DNA of 64,000 nucleotides from Micromonospora gifhornensis (GTDB lineage Bacteria > Actinomycetota > Actinomycetes > Mycobacteriales > Micromonosporaceae): positions 115,604 to 179,603 of the forward strand of contig NZ_BOPA01000026.1 of assembly GCF_016863515.1 (NCBI RefSeq), given 5' to 3'. The position numbers and the translations under genes are program-made. Below the pieces are notes generated by a model. The model saw only the letters and a list, made by a program, of their open reading frames with translations. It made no database searches and was not told the DNA's origin. Shown piece by piece: positions 42,063-50,961 of the stretch. Numbering within the stretch: position 1 is the first letter of the stretch; every line of letters starts with the position of its first letter.

Positions 42063-43598
42063 TCACCGCCGACCGAGTCGGGTCTGCTTGGGGCGACGCC
42101 AGGCACCCTGCCCGGCCTCGATCCAGCGGCTCAGCAGCCGCGCGTCGTAGCCCACCCGCAGCAACTGGTCGCGGACCCGTTCGGGTAGGTGTCGGGGCAC
42201 CGCCCGACCGTCCGGGCCGGGCGCGAACACCTTGGTGGTGGTGATCCGGTTGCTGTCACCGACACCGATCACCTCCTCGACGTGCGAGACGAACCGGTGC
42301 TTGCGCCCGCCGATGCCGGTCTCGTCCTCGACGGTGACGTAGACGATCAGGTCGAGGGCATTGCCGGCCATCCGGCGGGCCTGATCGACTGTCATCTCCC
42401 GGCCGTGCGCCAGCGCCAACTCGATGATCCGCTCGCTGACCCCACCCGGGGTACGGGCGTGGATCGTGCACATCGAGCCCCGGCTGGTGGTCATCGCCTG
42501 GAGCATCGGCACGATCTCGCGGGACCGGACCTCACCGACGATGATCCGCAGTACGCCCATCCGCAGCGACACCGGGATCAGGTCGGCGATGCTGATCTCA
42601 CCGGCCGGTCGACCGTCCGGCCCGCGTTCACCGTGCCCCTCGCGGGCCTCGAAGCTCATCACCGCCCGGTGCCGGTCGGTCCGGCGGGCCGGCAGCAACT
42701 CCCGGCTCTCCTCCAGCAGCACGTACGGCTCGTCGGGCGGGATCTCGCTCATCAACGCCCGGATGACCGTGGTCTTACCGGCACCGGCCAGCCCGGCGAC
42801 CATGATGTTCAGCCCGGCGCGCATCGACGCGCGGAGGAAGTCGCGCAGCAGCGGGTCGATCATCTCGTCCAGGTCACCGCGGGTGCCGGCGAGGTCGTCG
42901 AGGGTCACGTCGAGGGTGTTGTGCTTGCGGATCACCGCGTACGGGCGGTGGCTGACCAGGAACACCGCCGCCAGCCGGCTGCCGTCGGGCAGTTGCAGAT
43001 CCAGGGTCGGCTTCGAGGTGGACAGCGAACGTTCGGTGGCACCGGCCCGGCGGGCCGCCGCCTGGAGGATCTCCACCAACTCGTCGTCGCTGTCGGCGAT
43101 CGGCTCGACCCAGTCGACGCCACCGCCGTGCCGGGTGATGCGCACCTGGTCGCAGCCGAGGATGTGGACCTCCTCGATGGTGTCGTCGACGAGCAGGGTC
43201 TGAAGTCGACCGAGACCGGCCAGTTCGGCGGTGACCTGGTCGAGCAGCAGCCGTTCCTCACCGGCGGCCATCGGGGTGCCGGCCCGGCGTACCGAGTCGG
43301 CGTACTCGGCGACCAGGAGCACCGCGAGGCGGGCCCGCTCGGTGTCCTCCTCGTCGACGCTGAACTCCCGACCCCGCTGCCACCGGGTGAGTTGCTCGCT
43401 CAACTGGCGACGCAACTCCCGTACCACCTGGAAGTCCACCCGTGGCCGGGGCGGCGGCTCGGCTGCCGCCGGCGCGGCCGACACCGGCACCGGCACGGAG
43501 GCGTAGTGCCGACCGTTGGCCACGGGCAGCGGTGGCGCGGTGGAGGTGGCGCCGGGTGGCTGCCGCCGGGGATCCGAGGAGACCGGCTCAAAGCGCAT
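42063..43598 (-). CDS. cpaF: Tad pilus assembly ATPase (CpaF/TadA, VirB11-like)
   Basis: 511-residue secretion ATPase powering pilus assembly. Walker A GLAGAGKTT at 269-277; Asp box and Walker B regions LLEESRELLPARR and LRIIVGEVRSREIVPMLQAM; then SRGSMCTIHARTPGGVSERI, the His-box. An N-terminal Pro-rich stretch of about 50 residues precedes the conserved domain. Overlaps the CpaE-like gene by 11 bases. Confidence 0.94.
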   Translation of the reverse strand: MRFEPVSSDPRRQPPGATSTAPPLPVANGRHYASVPVPVSAAPAAAEPPPRPRVDFQVVRELRRQLSEQLTRWQRGREFSVDEEDTERARLAVLLVAEYADSVRRAGTPMAAGEERLLLDQVTAELAGLGRLQTLLVDDTIEEVHILGCDQVRITRHGGGVDWVEPIADSDDELVEILQAAARRAGATERSLSTSKPTLDLQLPDGSRLAAVFLVSHRPYAVIRKHNTLDVTLDDLAGTRGDLDEMIDPLLRDFLRASMRAGLNIMVAGLAGAGKTTVIRALMSEIPPDEPYVLLEESRELLPARRTDRHRAVMSFEAREGHGERGPDGRPAGEISIADLIPVSLRMGVLRIIVGEVRSREIVPMLQAMTTSRGSMCTIHARTPGGVSERIIELALAHGREMTVDQARRMAGNALDLIVYVTVEDETGIGGRKHRFVSHVEEVIGVGDSNRITTTKVFAPGPDGRAVPRHLPERVRDQLLRVGYDARLLSRWIEAGQGAWRRPKQTRLGRR

Positions 43599-44388
43599 CG
43601 GGCACCCCCTGCGAGACCGGCCAGGCCAGGCGGGCTCGCCGCCGGTCCAGCAGGGCGCCGACCGGCACCTCCAGTTCGCGGGCCGCGCGCAGCAACGGCC
43701 GTCCGGCGCGCACCGTGCCGCCCAGGCTCAACACCCCGGCGGTACGCGGATCGTGCGGCAGCCGGGCGATCACCGGCAACTGGAGGGCCTTGCTGATCTC
43801 GCCCTTGCCGTGGCCGTCGCCGACCAGCAGCAGGCGCAGCGTGCCGGGCTCCACCCGATGCTCGGCGAAGTCCCGTTCGAGCGTCTTGAGCATGGCGCGG
43901 GTGCCGGACAGGTCGGGCAACTGCGCCCGGGTCACCACCAGCACCACCGACGCGGCCCGCAGCAGCGGCCACGGCGTGCCGACCACGTGCAGCCGTCCAC
44001 AGTCCACGATCACGTCGTACGGCGGGTCACCGCGTTCCAGCCCGGTGAAGAAGTCCGCGAACCGCTGCCACAGCGGGATGACACTGCCGGCCTGGGCCGG
44101 GTCGACGACACCGGGCAGCAGCAGGCGTTCCCGGCGCGGGGCGTCCAGGTCGACCAGCTGCGACCAGAACGCGGTGTCCAGGTTGCCGTCGCGCAGTTCC
44201 CCGACGGCCAGTTCACCCAGGCCGCGTGGGCCGTCCAGCGCGCCACCCAGGTAGCCGGCGAGGATCGAGCCGCCGGCCGGGTCGCATTCGGCGAGGACCA
44301 CCCGACGGTGCCAGCTCAGCGCGCACGCCAGCGCGGTGGTGGTCACCCCCGGAGAGCCCTTGGCCGAGACCAGCGCGATGATCGCCAT
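43588..44388 (-). CDS. CpaE/MinD-like ATPase of the Tad cluster
   Basis: 266 residues; deviant Walker A SAKGSPGVTTTALACAL near the N-terminus, VVLAECDPAGGSILAGYLGG and VIVDCGRLHVVG. Such proteins place the pilus machine at a cell pole or septum. No receiver domain is present, unlike Caulobacter CpaE. ATG 44388 overlaps the SAF gene stop by one base. Confidence 0.85.
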   Translation of the reverse strand: MAIIALVSAKGSPGVTTTALACALSWHRRVVLAECDPAGGSILAGYLGGALDGPRGLGELAVGELRDGNLDTAFWSQLVDLDAPRRERLLLPGVVDPAQAGSVIPLWQRFADFFTGLERGDPPYDVIVDCGRLHVVGTPWPLLRAASVVLVVTRAQLPDLSGTRAMLKTLERDFAEHRVEPGTLRLLLVGDGHGKGEISKALQLPVIARLPHDPRTAGVLSLGGTVRAGRPLLRAARELEVPVGALLDRRRARLAWPVSQGVPDAL

Positions 44389-45053
44389 CAGGCCGCCTTG
44401 GTGAGCACGACCGCGATCCGGTCCTGCGCGGCCAACGCCACCACGGCCGGCACGTCCCGGACGGCCAGGGCCAGGTAGACCACCACCTCGTCGCGGCCGT
44501 CCGTGCTGACCGCGTCGGTGACGGTGGCGGTGAACCGGGTCACGCCGGAGGACGAGTTGCTGCTGCTGTTGTCGTCGCGGGGGGTGCTGACCAGCAGGAT
44601 CTCGTCGCCGGGGCGAAGCTTGGGGGCCGGCACCTGGGCGGTACGCAATCCCAGGGCGATCTGCTGCTGACCCGGGCCGAGCAGGGGCTTGTCGGTGAGC
44701 TGCGACATGGTCAGCAACGTGCCGGGGGCCAGCGAGACGGCGGCGCGCATGCCTACCACGTCGGCGAGCCGTCCGGCCGGCACCGGGTCGAGCCCCTGCC
44801 CGCCGGCCACCTGCACGGAGACCAGGTCGCTGGCGCTTACCACGCTGCCCACCTCGACCGTCCGGGCGACCGCCAGGTAACTGCCGGTCGCCCGCACCGA
44901 GTTGACCGCGAACGCCGAACCCAGCCCACCCAGGGCGATCAGCAGTACGGCCAGCCCGAGCAGCCCGGGGCGGACCCGGCGTTGCCGGACCACCTTGGGT
45001 GGGGCGACCGGCGCGTCCACCGGAGAGGGTCCGTTGCGGGTCGCCACGCTCAT
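44388..45053 (-). CDS. SAF-domain protein (CpaB/RcpC-like)
   Basis: 221 residues. One N-terminal TM helix (VRPGLLGLAVLLIALGGLGSAFAV), then a SAF domain (VARTVEVGSVVSASDLVSVQV, SLAPGTLLTMSQLT) and a RcpC-like beta region (LRPGDEILLVSTP). CpaB/RcpC is the periplasmic/cell-wall part of Tad systems. ATG 45053 overlaps the preceding gene by four bases. Confidence 0.82.
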   Translation of the reverse strand: MSVATRNGPSPVDAPVAPPKVVRQRRVRPGLLGLAVLLIALGGLGSAFAVNSVRATGSYLAVARTVEVGSVVSASDLVSVQVAGGQGLDPVPAGRLADVVGMRAAVSLAPGTLLTMSQLTDKPLLGPGQQQIALGLRTAQVPAPKLRPGDEILLVSTPRDDNSSSNSSSGVTRFTATVTDAVSTDGRDEVVVYLALAVRDVPAVVALAAQDRIAVVLTKAA

Positions 45054-46021
45054 CGGGTCACCACCTGAAGCTCGTTGATCTGGATCTGCACCGGGCCGGT
45101 TGTGCGGGTGACGCCACCGATGCTCCCGGTCGCGCCGCTGCTGCTGGTCCAGGTGACGCTCCACTGCGTCGTCGCCTGGACCTGGTACGTGCCGGCCTTC
45201 GTGTAGCCGTTGTGGTAGCCGCAGTCGGGGGAGCGCTTCCCGGCGTTTCGACCCTGCCGCTCGTACGCGGTGCCGGGGCCGTCGCAGACGACCCGGTCGC
45301 CGTTGCCCATGTCCCAGACGATCTCGTCGACCTCGGCCCGGATGGTGACGGTCAGGCCCCGATCGGATGCGGAGGCGCTCTGCGGGCCGAAGTAGGTGGG
45401 GCCTCGGCTGGCCCACATCCAGACCGGCAGCCCGACCAGACCGGGGCCGATGTCCTTGCGGGGTGCGACCGCCGCTCGGGGGGCCAGCAGGGTGATCGAG
45501 GCGAACGCCCGGCGGGCCAGCTCCTCCGGATCCGGCGGAGCACCGAAGCCCGGCGGCGGCCCCTCCAGCAGCTCGTTACGCACGCTGCCCAGGGACACCG
45601 CGTCGCAGGTTAGCGTGTACCACTGGGACCCCGGGGGTGCCTCCAGTTGTGGCTCGGAGAGTCGGTAGTAGCAGCCGTCCTGGCTGTTGAACCAGCCCAT
45701 GCCTTCGCGGTAGCAGGGGACGGTCTGCCCCTTCCACCGGCAGACGCCGCTGCCGCCACCGCCACCGCCGTTGTCGCCACCGTTGTCACCGCCGTTGCCC
45801 CCACCACCGGGGGTGCCCGGGTCGTCGTCCCAGACGTTGCAGTTGGGCTGGGCCGGCGGGCACTCGGCACCGGGGTCGGCGGCACCGGCCGGCACCGCCG
45901 GACCGGTGACCAGCAGCAGCGCCAGCGCGGTGCCGAGCAGCAGCCGGCGGACGGCCGTCCGGCGCAGCAGGCGCGGATCGGCCGATGCCCGGTCGAGGTG
46001 GTTCGCCGCCCGGGTCAGCAC
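45050..46021 (-). CDS. Secreted Tad-cluster protein with PKD-like region, function unknown
   Basis: 323 residues from GTG 46021. Signal peptide region LLLGTALALLLVTGPAVPAGA, then a Cys-containing Gly/Asn/Asp linker with GGDNGGDNGG repeats, a Cys-rich middle (CRWKGQTVPCYREGMGWF, GCYYRL) and a C-terminal PKD-like part with EIVWDMGNGDRVVCDGPGTAY and KAGTYQVQATTQW. Proteins of this architecture recur in actinobacterial Tad operons (recollection), where a surface adhesin or pilus-tip role is possible but unproven. Overlaps both neighbours. Confidence 0.7.
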   Translation of the reverse strand: MLTRAANHLDRASADPRLLRRTAVRRLLLGTALALLLVTGPAVPAGAADPGAECPPAQPNCNVWDDDPGTPGGGGNGGDNGGDNGGGGGGSGVCRWKGQTVPCYREGMGWFNSQDGCYYRLSEPQLEAPPGSQWYTLTCDAVSLGSVRNELLEGPPPGFGAPPDPEELARRAFASITLLAPRAAVAPRKDIGPGLVGLPVWMWASRGPTYFGPQSASASDRGLTVTIRAEVDEIVWDMGNGDRVVCDGPGTAYERQGRNAGKRSPDCGYHNGYTKAGTYQVQATTQWSVTWTSSSGATGSIGGVTRTTGPVQIQINELQVVTR

Positions 46022-46581
46022 GGCTGATCCTGGTGGGCGGAGCCGCCGCTGATCAGCCAGCGACCGTCGGGGTAGCGGGTGGCGACGGCGGTGGCGAGGT
46101 GCCGCGTACCGCGGGTGCCCGGCACCGGCTTCTTGTCGGCGACGTAGACCAGCCGGTAGCCGGTGGCGTCGAGGCAGTCCTGTATCTCCACAGTGGGTGG
46201 CTCGCCGTCCAGGTCGACGGAGATCACCGTGGGGTCGGAGCGCAGCGTGCCGGTGCTGACCGCGCCGTTGGCTCGGGCCTTTATCAGGCCCACCCGGACC
46301 CGGGTGAGCAGCGGGTCGGCGAGGAACCGGGTCAGCTCCGGGTGCTGCGGGTCGCTGCGCCGGCTCGCCGACCGGGAGGCGCTCAGGTATCCGGCGTACG
46401 CCTTCAGGGCCGCCTGCTCGGCGGCCTTCTCCTCGGCGACCCGTTCGTTGCCGACCGGCCGGCTCCGGTCCGTGGAGGTGGTGCCGGCTGTCGTCGGCGG
46501 GTTGCCGCAGGCGGTGGTCGTGCCGACGGTGGCCACTGCGACCAGACCGGCCGTCCAGCGACTCAGCTGCCGTGCTCGCAC
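46015..46581 (-). CDS. Lipoprotein, first gene of the Tad operon
   Basis: 188 residues from GTG 46581, with GAGGAGGG 7 bases upstream. Lipobox TTTAC with a Cys near residue 26, then a coiled EEKAAEQAALKAYAGYL helix and a small alpha/beta domain (TVISVDLDGEPPTVEIQDCLDATGYRLVY, TRYPDGRWLISGG) of SnoaL/NTF2-like appearance. Exported, membrane-anchored; function unknown. Confidence 0.72.
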   Translation of the reverse strand: MRARQLSRWTAGLVAVATVGTTTACGNPPTTAGTTSTDRSRPVGNERVAEEKAAEQAALKAYAGYLSASRSASRRSDPQHPELTRFLADPLLTRVRVGLIKARANGAVSTGTLRSDPTVISVDLDGEPPTVEIQDCLDATGYRLVYVADKKPVPGTRGTRHLATAVATRYPDGRWLISGGSAHQDQPC

Positions 46582-47176
46582 CCTCGTGCCCTCCTCGGTA
46601 CCGACCCGGCGACCGGCGTCGCCGCCGTTTTCGGGCATGCGGCAGCGCGACCGGATGGTCCTCTGCGGGCCGGTCCAATACGCAGTCGCATTTGCCCTTA
46701 CGGATCTTCTACAAATGCACTGTCCTGGGTGGTTATGGCCGTCGGACGTGGGTTGCGTCACATCCAAGGGGCGAGCATAAGCTGACGCCGGCCGATGCAA
46801 CAGAGGCAATTCATGTGACTACTCTGAGTCATGAACGGTGGTGGTGCTCGATGGTTACCGGAGGGTTGCCGAGGCCTGCCGAGGTCGTGTCGACGCCGGA
46901 TCGGTGCGGTTCGCGCCCCGATGGGATCCGCCGTCGGGTGGGGGGCGCCGAGGCGGGTATCGGTGGGGTGGGAAATGGCTTGTTGCCCGATCCGTCCCCC
47001 GTTTTCCCCGCCCCAGGGGTTCGCCAATTGCGTTTCATGGGAATTCCATCGATGCGCGCCGGGTGTTTCGGCCGAGTCTCCGCCGACTGCCAGGGTTCCG
47101 TTTCGCAACGATCGGGTCACCTGCGGATCCGAGCGGGCAGATTACGTACGGTATTCACATTCCCGGGGTGGTCGGC
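46582..47176. other. Divergent intergenic region, Tad operon / prepilin peptidase
   Basis: About 590 bases with lower GC than the genes on either side and no convincing gene; open frames across it look random. TACGGT at 47147-47152 is a possible -10 for the peptidase gene. The Tad promoter must lie in the right-hand AT-richer part (46690-46840), but I cannot place it. No riboswitch is recognised. Confidence 0.45.
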
Positions 47177-47956
47177 GTGAGCCGGCCGGCCGCCACCGAG
47201 CCGGCGCGGCCCGACAACGTCCCGCCCACCGCCGCCCGCCGCCGGCCGCTGGCCGTGCTGACGCTCACCCCGCTGCTGCGGTACGCCGTCGCCCGACACG
47301 CCGTGCCGGCGGGGACCGACCGCCGCAGCGGATGCGACGCCTGCGACACCCCGATCGGCCTCGACCGGCCCTGGCCGGCGCTCGGCCCCACCGCCCGATG
47401 CGGCACCTGCCGAGCCCGGATCGGCGCGCCGCCGTACACCGTCGAACTGGTCACCGTCGCCGCCCTCGCCATGCTGCTGCTGGCCGGCCCGCCCGCAGGT
47501 GAACTGGTCGCCGCCGCCTGGTGGCTGATCTTCGCGGTACCGCTGGTCTTCGTCGACCTCGCCGTGCACCGGCTGCCTGACCGGCTCACCCTGCCGGCCG
47601 CCGCCGGCACCTGGCTGCTGCTCGGACTGACCGCCCTCGTCGACGCCGGGCCGGCACCCTGGCTGCGCGCCACCGCCGCCGCGCTCGGCCTGGCCGGCTT
47701 CTTCGCCACCACCACTCTGCTGTTCGGCGCCCGAGGCTTCGGCATCGGCGACGCCAAACTCGCCCTGGGCGCGGGCGCGCTGCTCGGCTGGTACGGCTGG
47801 GCGACCCCGGTGCTGGGGCTGCTGCTCGCGGTGATGCTGTCCGGCCTGGTGGCTCTCGGGCTGCTGGTCACCCGACGGGCGCGCTGGTCGTCTCACCTGC
47901 CGTTCGGGCCGTACCTGGTGCTCGGCACCGTGGGGGCGCTGCTGCTGGTGTGGTGA
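47177..47956 (+). CDS. Prepilin peptidase (A24, GxGD type) with Cys4 motif
   Basis: About 259 residues (GTG 47177; GTG 47168 also possible). The N-terminal part carries CDACDTPIG and CGTCRARIG, a Cys4 zinc-ribbon like the one in bifunctional PilD peptidase/methyltransferases, followed by PPYTVELVTVAALA. The membrane domain has the aspartyl-protease signature FGIGDAKLALGAGALLGWYG and the upstream Asp in FVDLAVHRLPDRLTLP. It probably cleaves the Tad pilin and pseudopilins encoded divergently. Confidence 0.88.
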   Translation: MSRPAATEPARPDNVPPTAARRRPLAVLTLTPLLRYAVARHAVPAGTDRRSGCDACDTPIGLDRPWPALGPTARCGTCRARIGAPPYTVELVTVAALAMLLLAGPPAGELVAAAWWLIFAVPLVFVDLAVHRLPDRLTLPAAAGTWLLLGLTALVDAGPAPWLRATAAALGLAGFFATTTLLFGARGFGIGDAKLALGAGALLGWYGWATPVLGLLLAVMLSGLVALGLLVTRRARWSSHLPFGPYLVLGTVGALLLVW

Positions 47957-48012
47957 GCGGGCCGGCGGGGAACTGTTGATGCCTCCCGTTCGCACCGCTT
48001 CAGGAGGCGTAG

Positions 48013-50382
48013 TTGCAGCGCACAGCCGAACGCTCGTCCGCACCCGACGAGCGCTGGCGGATCCGGCGTACCCACGACGACCTGGACCGGCTCGGCGAGA
48101 CCGAGTCGGTGTTCGCGTTGAGCAACGGCTGGCTGGGCTGGCGCGGTGCCCTCGACGAGGGGCGACCGTGCGACATGCCGGGCAGCTACCTCAACGGCTT
48201 CCACGAGCGGCGCAAGCTGAACTACCCCGAGGACGGTCACGGCTTCCCGCAGCTGTCCGACACGGTGATCAGCGCACCGAACGCCACCCTCGTCCGGCTC
48301 TGGGTCGACGGCGAACCACTTGACGTACGCACCGGGACGCTGCACCACCACGAGCAGGTCCTCGACCTGCGCGCCGGGGTGTTGGAACGGCTCACCGAGT
48401 GGACCTCGCCCGGCGGACACACGGTGCGGATACGCAGCACCCGACTGGTGTCACTGCTGCGCCGCCGCGTCGGTGCCGTCGAGTGGACGGTGGAAGCCCT
48501 GCACGGGCCGGTCGAGCTGAGGATCTGCGCCGACCTGCTGGCCAACGAGCGGGTGGAGGACCGCGCCGACGACCCACGAGCCGCCGCCGTCATCGACGAT
48601 CCGCTTGTCGGCGAGGCGCAGCACCTCGACGGCAGCGCCGGGGTGCTGGTGCACCGCACCGAGCACAGCGGTCAGCGGGTCGCCGTCGCCGTGGCACACC
48701 ACCCGACGGCACCGGACCACGTCACCAGCAGCGCGGACGCGACCGAGGACCGGATCCGGTTCAGCCTCACCGGCGTCCTTCAGCCCGGAGAGCGGGTCAC
48801 GCTTGCCAAGTTCGCGGCGTACGAGTGGCAGCCGGTCGACGGCTCGTCGCCGGATGACCTCGCCGACCAGGTGATGACCGACGCGCTTGCCGCTCGCGCC
48901 GACGGCTTCGCCGCGCTGCGCGCCGAACAACGCGCGGCCCTGGACGCCGCCTGGCGTACCGCCGACGTGCTCCTCGACGGTGACGACAAGTTGCAGGTGG
49001 CGATCCGCTTCGCGATGTTCCACCTGATCCAGGCGGGCCGCCCCGACGGCGACCGGACCATTCCCGCCAAGGGGCTGACCGGCAACGGCTACGACGGGCA
49101 CGTGCTCTGGGACACCGAAGGCTACGTCCTGCCGGTGCTCACCTACGTCGCGCCGGAGGTGGCCCGATCGGCGTTGCGCTGGCGGCACGCGCAGCTGCCG
49201 CAGGCCCTCGAACGCGCGGCGGAGTTGCGGCTGACCGGGGCGACCTTCCCGTGGCGCACCATCGGGGGACAGGAGTGTTCCGGCTACTGGCCCGCCGGTA
49301 CGGCCGGGTTGCACGTCAACGCCGACATCGCCGACGCGGTGCTGCGCTACGTCGCGGCCACCGGCGACGACGACCTCCTCGCCGGCCCCGGACTGGAACT
49401 GCTGGTGGCCACCGCCCGGCTGTGGGCCGGCTTCGGGCACTACACCGACGACGGTCGCTTCCACATCGTCGGGGTCACCGGTCCGGACGAGTACTCGGCG
49501 CTTGTCGACGACAACCTGTTCACCAACCTGATGGCCCGGCGGAACCTGCGCGGTGCCGCCGACGCGGCGCAGCGCCACCCGGAGGCGGCGACCCGGTTGG
49601 GCGTCGACCCGGCGGAGGTGACCGCCTGGCGGGCCGCGGCCGACGCGATGACCGTGCCGTACGACGCCAAACGCGGGGTGCACCAGCAGTCCGCCGGCTT
49701 CACCGAACAGCCGGAGTGGGACTTCGCCGGCACCAGCGAGGACGACTACCCCCTCCTGCTGCACTTCCCCTACCTGGAGCTGTACCGGCACCAGGTGGTC
49801 AAGCAGGCCGACCTGGTGTTGGCCATGCAGCGCTTCCCCGGCGAGTTCGCAGCCGAGGAGAAGGCCGCCAACTTCGCCTACTACCAGGCCCGGACCGTTC
49901 GCGACTCGTCACTGTCGGCCAGCCCGCAGGGCGTGCTCGCCGCCGAACTGGGCCACCTCGATCTGGCGTACGACCTGTTCACCGAGTCGGTGTTGCAGGA
50001 CCTGGAGGATCTCGGCGACAAGACCGGCGACGGCCTGCACCTGGCGTCGCTGGGCGGTGCCTGGCTGGCCCTGGTGCAGGGCTTCGGCGGGATGCGCGAC
50101 GACCGCGAACTGCTGTCCTTCGACCCCCGGCTGCCGGACCGGATCGAGCGGCTGGCATTCAGCCTCTGCTGGCACGGGCACCGGCTGCTGGTCACCCTCA
50201 CCGCCGACGACGTCCGCTACGAACTGCCCGACGCGCCCACCGGCGCCACCGTCGAGCTGTGGCATCACGGCGAGCGGTTGCGGGTGAGCGCCGGCGAGCC
50301 GGTGACGCGCCCGATGCCTGCGGTGCCCGACTTCGGCGCCGAACCGCCCTCCCCGGACGGGCGCCGCCCGCAGGGGCGGTAA
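48013..50382 (+). CDS. Glycoside hydrolase family 65 (trehalose/kojibiose-type phosphorylase)
   Basis: 789 residues, TTG start with AGGAGG five bases upstream. N-terminal beta-sandwich (ETESVFALSNGWLGWRGAL, PGSYLNGFHE), then the (alpha/alpha)6 domain with GYDGHVLWDTEGYVLPVLT and the catalytic acid Glu 493 in VTGPDEYSALVDDN. C-terminal part carries SLSASPQGVLAAELGHLDLAYDLF and GLHLASLGGAWLALVQGFGG. These enzymes phosphorolyse alpha-linked glucosides with inversion; the exact disaccharide is not evident. The usual beta-phosphoglucomutase partner gene is absent nearby. Confidence 0.9.
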   Translation: MQRTAERSSAPDERWRIRRTHDDLDRLGETESVFALSNGWLGWRGALDEGRPCDMPGSYLNGFHERRKLNYPEDGHGFPQLSDTVISAPNATLVRLWVDGEPLDVRTGTLHHHEQVLDLRAGVLERLTEWTSPGGHTVRIRSTRLVSLLRRRVGAVEWTVEALHGPVELRICADLLANERVEDRADDPRAAAVIDDPLVGEAQHLDGSAGVLVHRTEHSGQRVAVAVAHHPTAPDHVTSSADATEDRIRFSLTGVLQPGERVTLAKFAAYEWQPVDGSSPDDLADQVMTDALAARADGFAALRAEQRAALDAAWRTADVLLDGDDKLQVAIRFAMFHLIQAGRPDGDRTIPAKGLTGNGYDGHVLWDTEGYVLPVLTYVAPEVARSALRWRHAQLPQALERAAELRLTGATFPWRTIGGQECSGYWPAGTAGLHVNADIADAVLRYVAATGDDDLLAGPGLELLVATARLWAGFGHYTDDGRFHIVGVTGPDEYSALVDDNLFTNLMARRNLRGAADAAQRHPEAATRLGVDPAEVTAWRAAADAMTVPYDAKRGVHQQSAGFTEQPEWDFAGTSEDDYPLLLHFPYLELYRHQVVKQADLVLAMQRFPGEFAAEEKAANFAYYQARTVRDSSLSASPQGVLAAELGHLDLAYDLFTESVLQDLEDLGDKTGDGLHLASLGGAWLALVQGFGGMRDDRELLSFDPRLPDRIERLAFSLCWHGHRLLVTLTADDVRYELPDAPTGATVELWHHGERLRVSAGEPVTRPMPAVPDFGAEPPSPDGRRPQGR

Positions 50383-50432
50383 GGAAGGGCACCTTATTAA
50401 CGCCTCCGGTAGAGGAAGGGCCCCTTATTAAC
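50379..50432 (-). repeat. 54 bp intergenic repeat, copy B (inverted relative to copy A)
   Basis: Two AAGGxAGGGxxCCTT-like half palindromes flank TTAACGCCTCCGGTA. Its reverse complement aligns end to end with 24698-24751. The left end includes the stop codon of the GH65 gene, so the element defines the 3' end of that transcript. Confidence 0.85.
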
Positions 50433-50460
50433 AACTCGGCGTGCCGACGGCAAGCCGCGT

Positions 50461-50466
50461 TAGGGT
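50461..50466 (+). promoter_or_regulatory. -10 element of the GNAT gene (leaderless)
   Basis: TAGGGT followed by six bases and then the GTG start, a textbook leaderless arrangement. No clear -35. Confidence 0.5.
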
Positions 50467-50472
50467 GCGCGG

Positions 50473-50961
50473 GTGCCCGAACTGGAACGGCTGACCGCCG
50501 AGCACGCGGACCCGCTGCTGGCCTTCGAACGCGACAACCGCGCGTGGTTCGCCGCCTCGGTGCCGGATCGGGGCGACGACTACTTCGCCACGTTCGTCGA
50601 CCGGCACGCCGCCCTGCTCGCCGAGCAGGCCACCGGGCGCTGCCACTTCCACGTACTGGTCGACCAGGGGGAGGTGCTGGGCCGGTTCAACCTGGTCGAC
50701 GTGGCCGACGGCGAGGCCGAGCTGGGCTACCGGGTGGCGCAGCGCGCCGCCGGGCGCGGGGTGGCCACGGACGGCGTACGTCGGGTGGCCGCTCTCGCCC
50801 GTCAGGCGTACGGGCTGTGTCGGCTGACCGCCGTAGCCACCCTGGACAACCCCGCCTCGCTGGCGGTGCTCCGGCACACCGGGTTCACCCCGACCGGTGA
50901 AGTGTCGATCGACGGTCGTCCGGGGCTGCGGCATGTGCTGTCGCTACTCGCCGAGGACTGA
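50473..50961 (+). CDS. GNAT-family N-acetyltransferase
   Basis: 162 residues; RimJ/RimL-like GNAT fold with VLGRFNLVDVADGEAELGYRV, the acetyl-CoA loop AQRAAGRGVATDGVRRVAALA and LDNPASLAVLRHTGFTPTGEV. Acceptor unknown, perhaps a protein N-terminus or small amine. Its 3' end overlaps the convergent Cys4 protein gene by 18 bases. Confidence 0.9.
   Translation: MPELERLTAEHADPLLAFERDNRAWFAASVPDRGDDYFATFVDRHAALLAEQATGRCHFHVLVDQGEVLGRFNLVDVADGEAELGYRVAQRAAGRGVATDGVRRVAALARQAYGLCRLTAVATLDNPASLAVLRHTGFTPTGEVSIDGRPGLRHVLSLLAED

Noticed and set aside
46582..47176. Riboswitch or long leader upstream of the prepilin peptidase
   Set aside because: I looked for conserved cores of c-di-AMP, cobalamin and other riboswitches and saw none; the region is left as unassigned.
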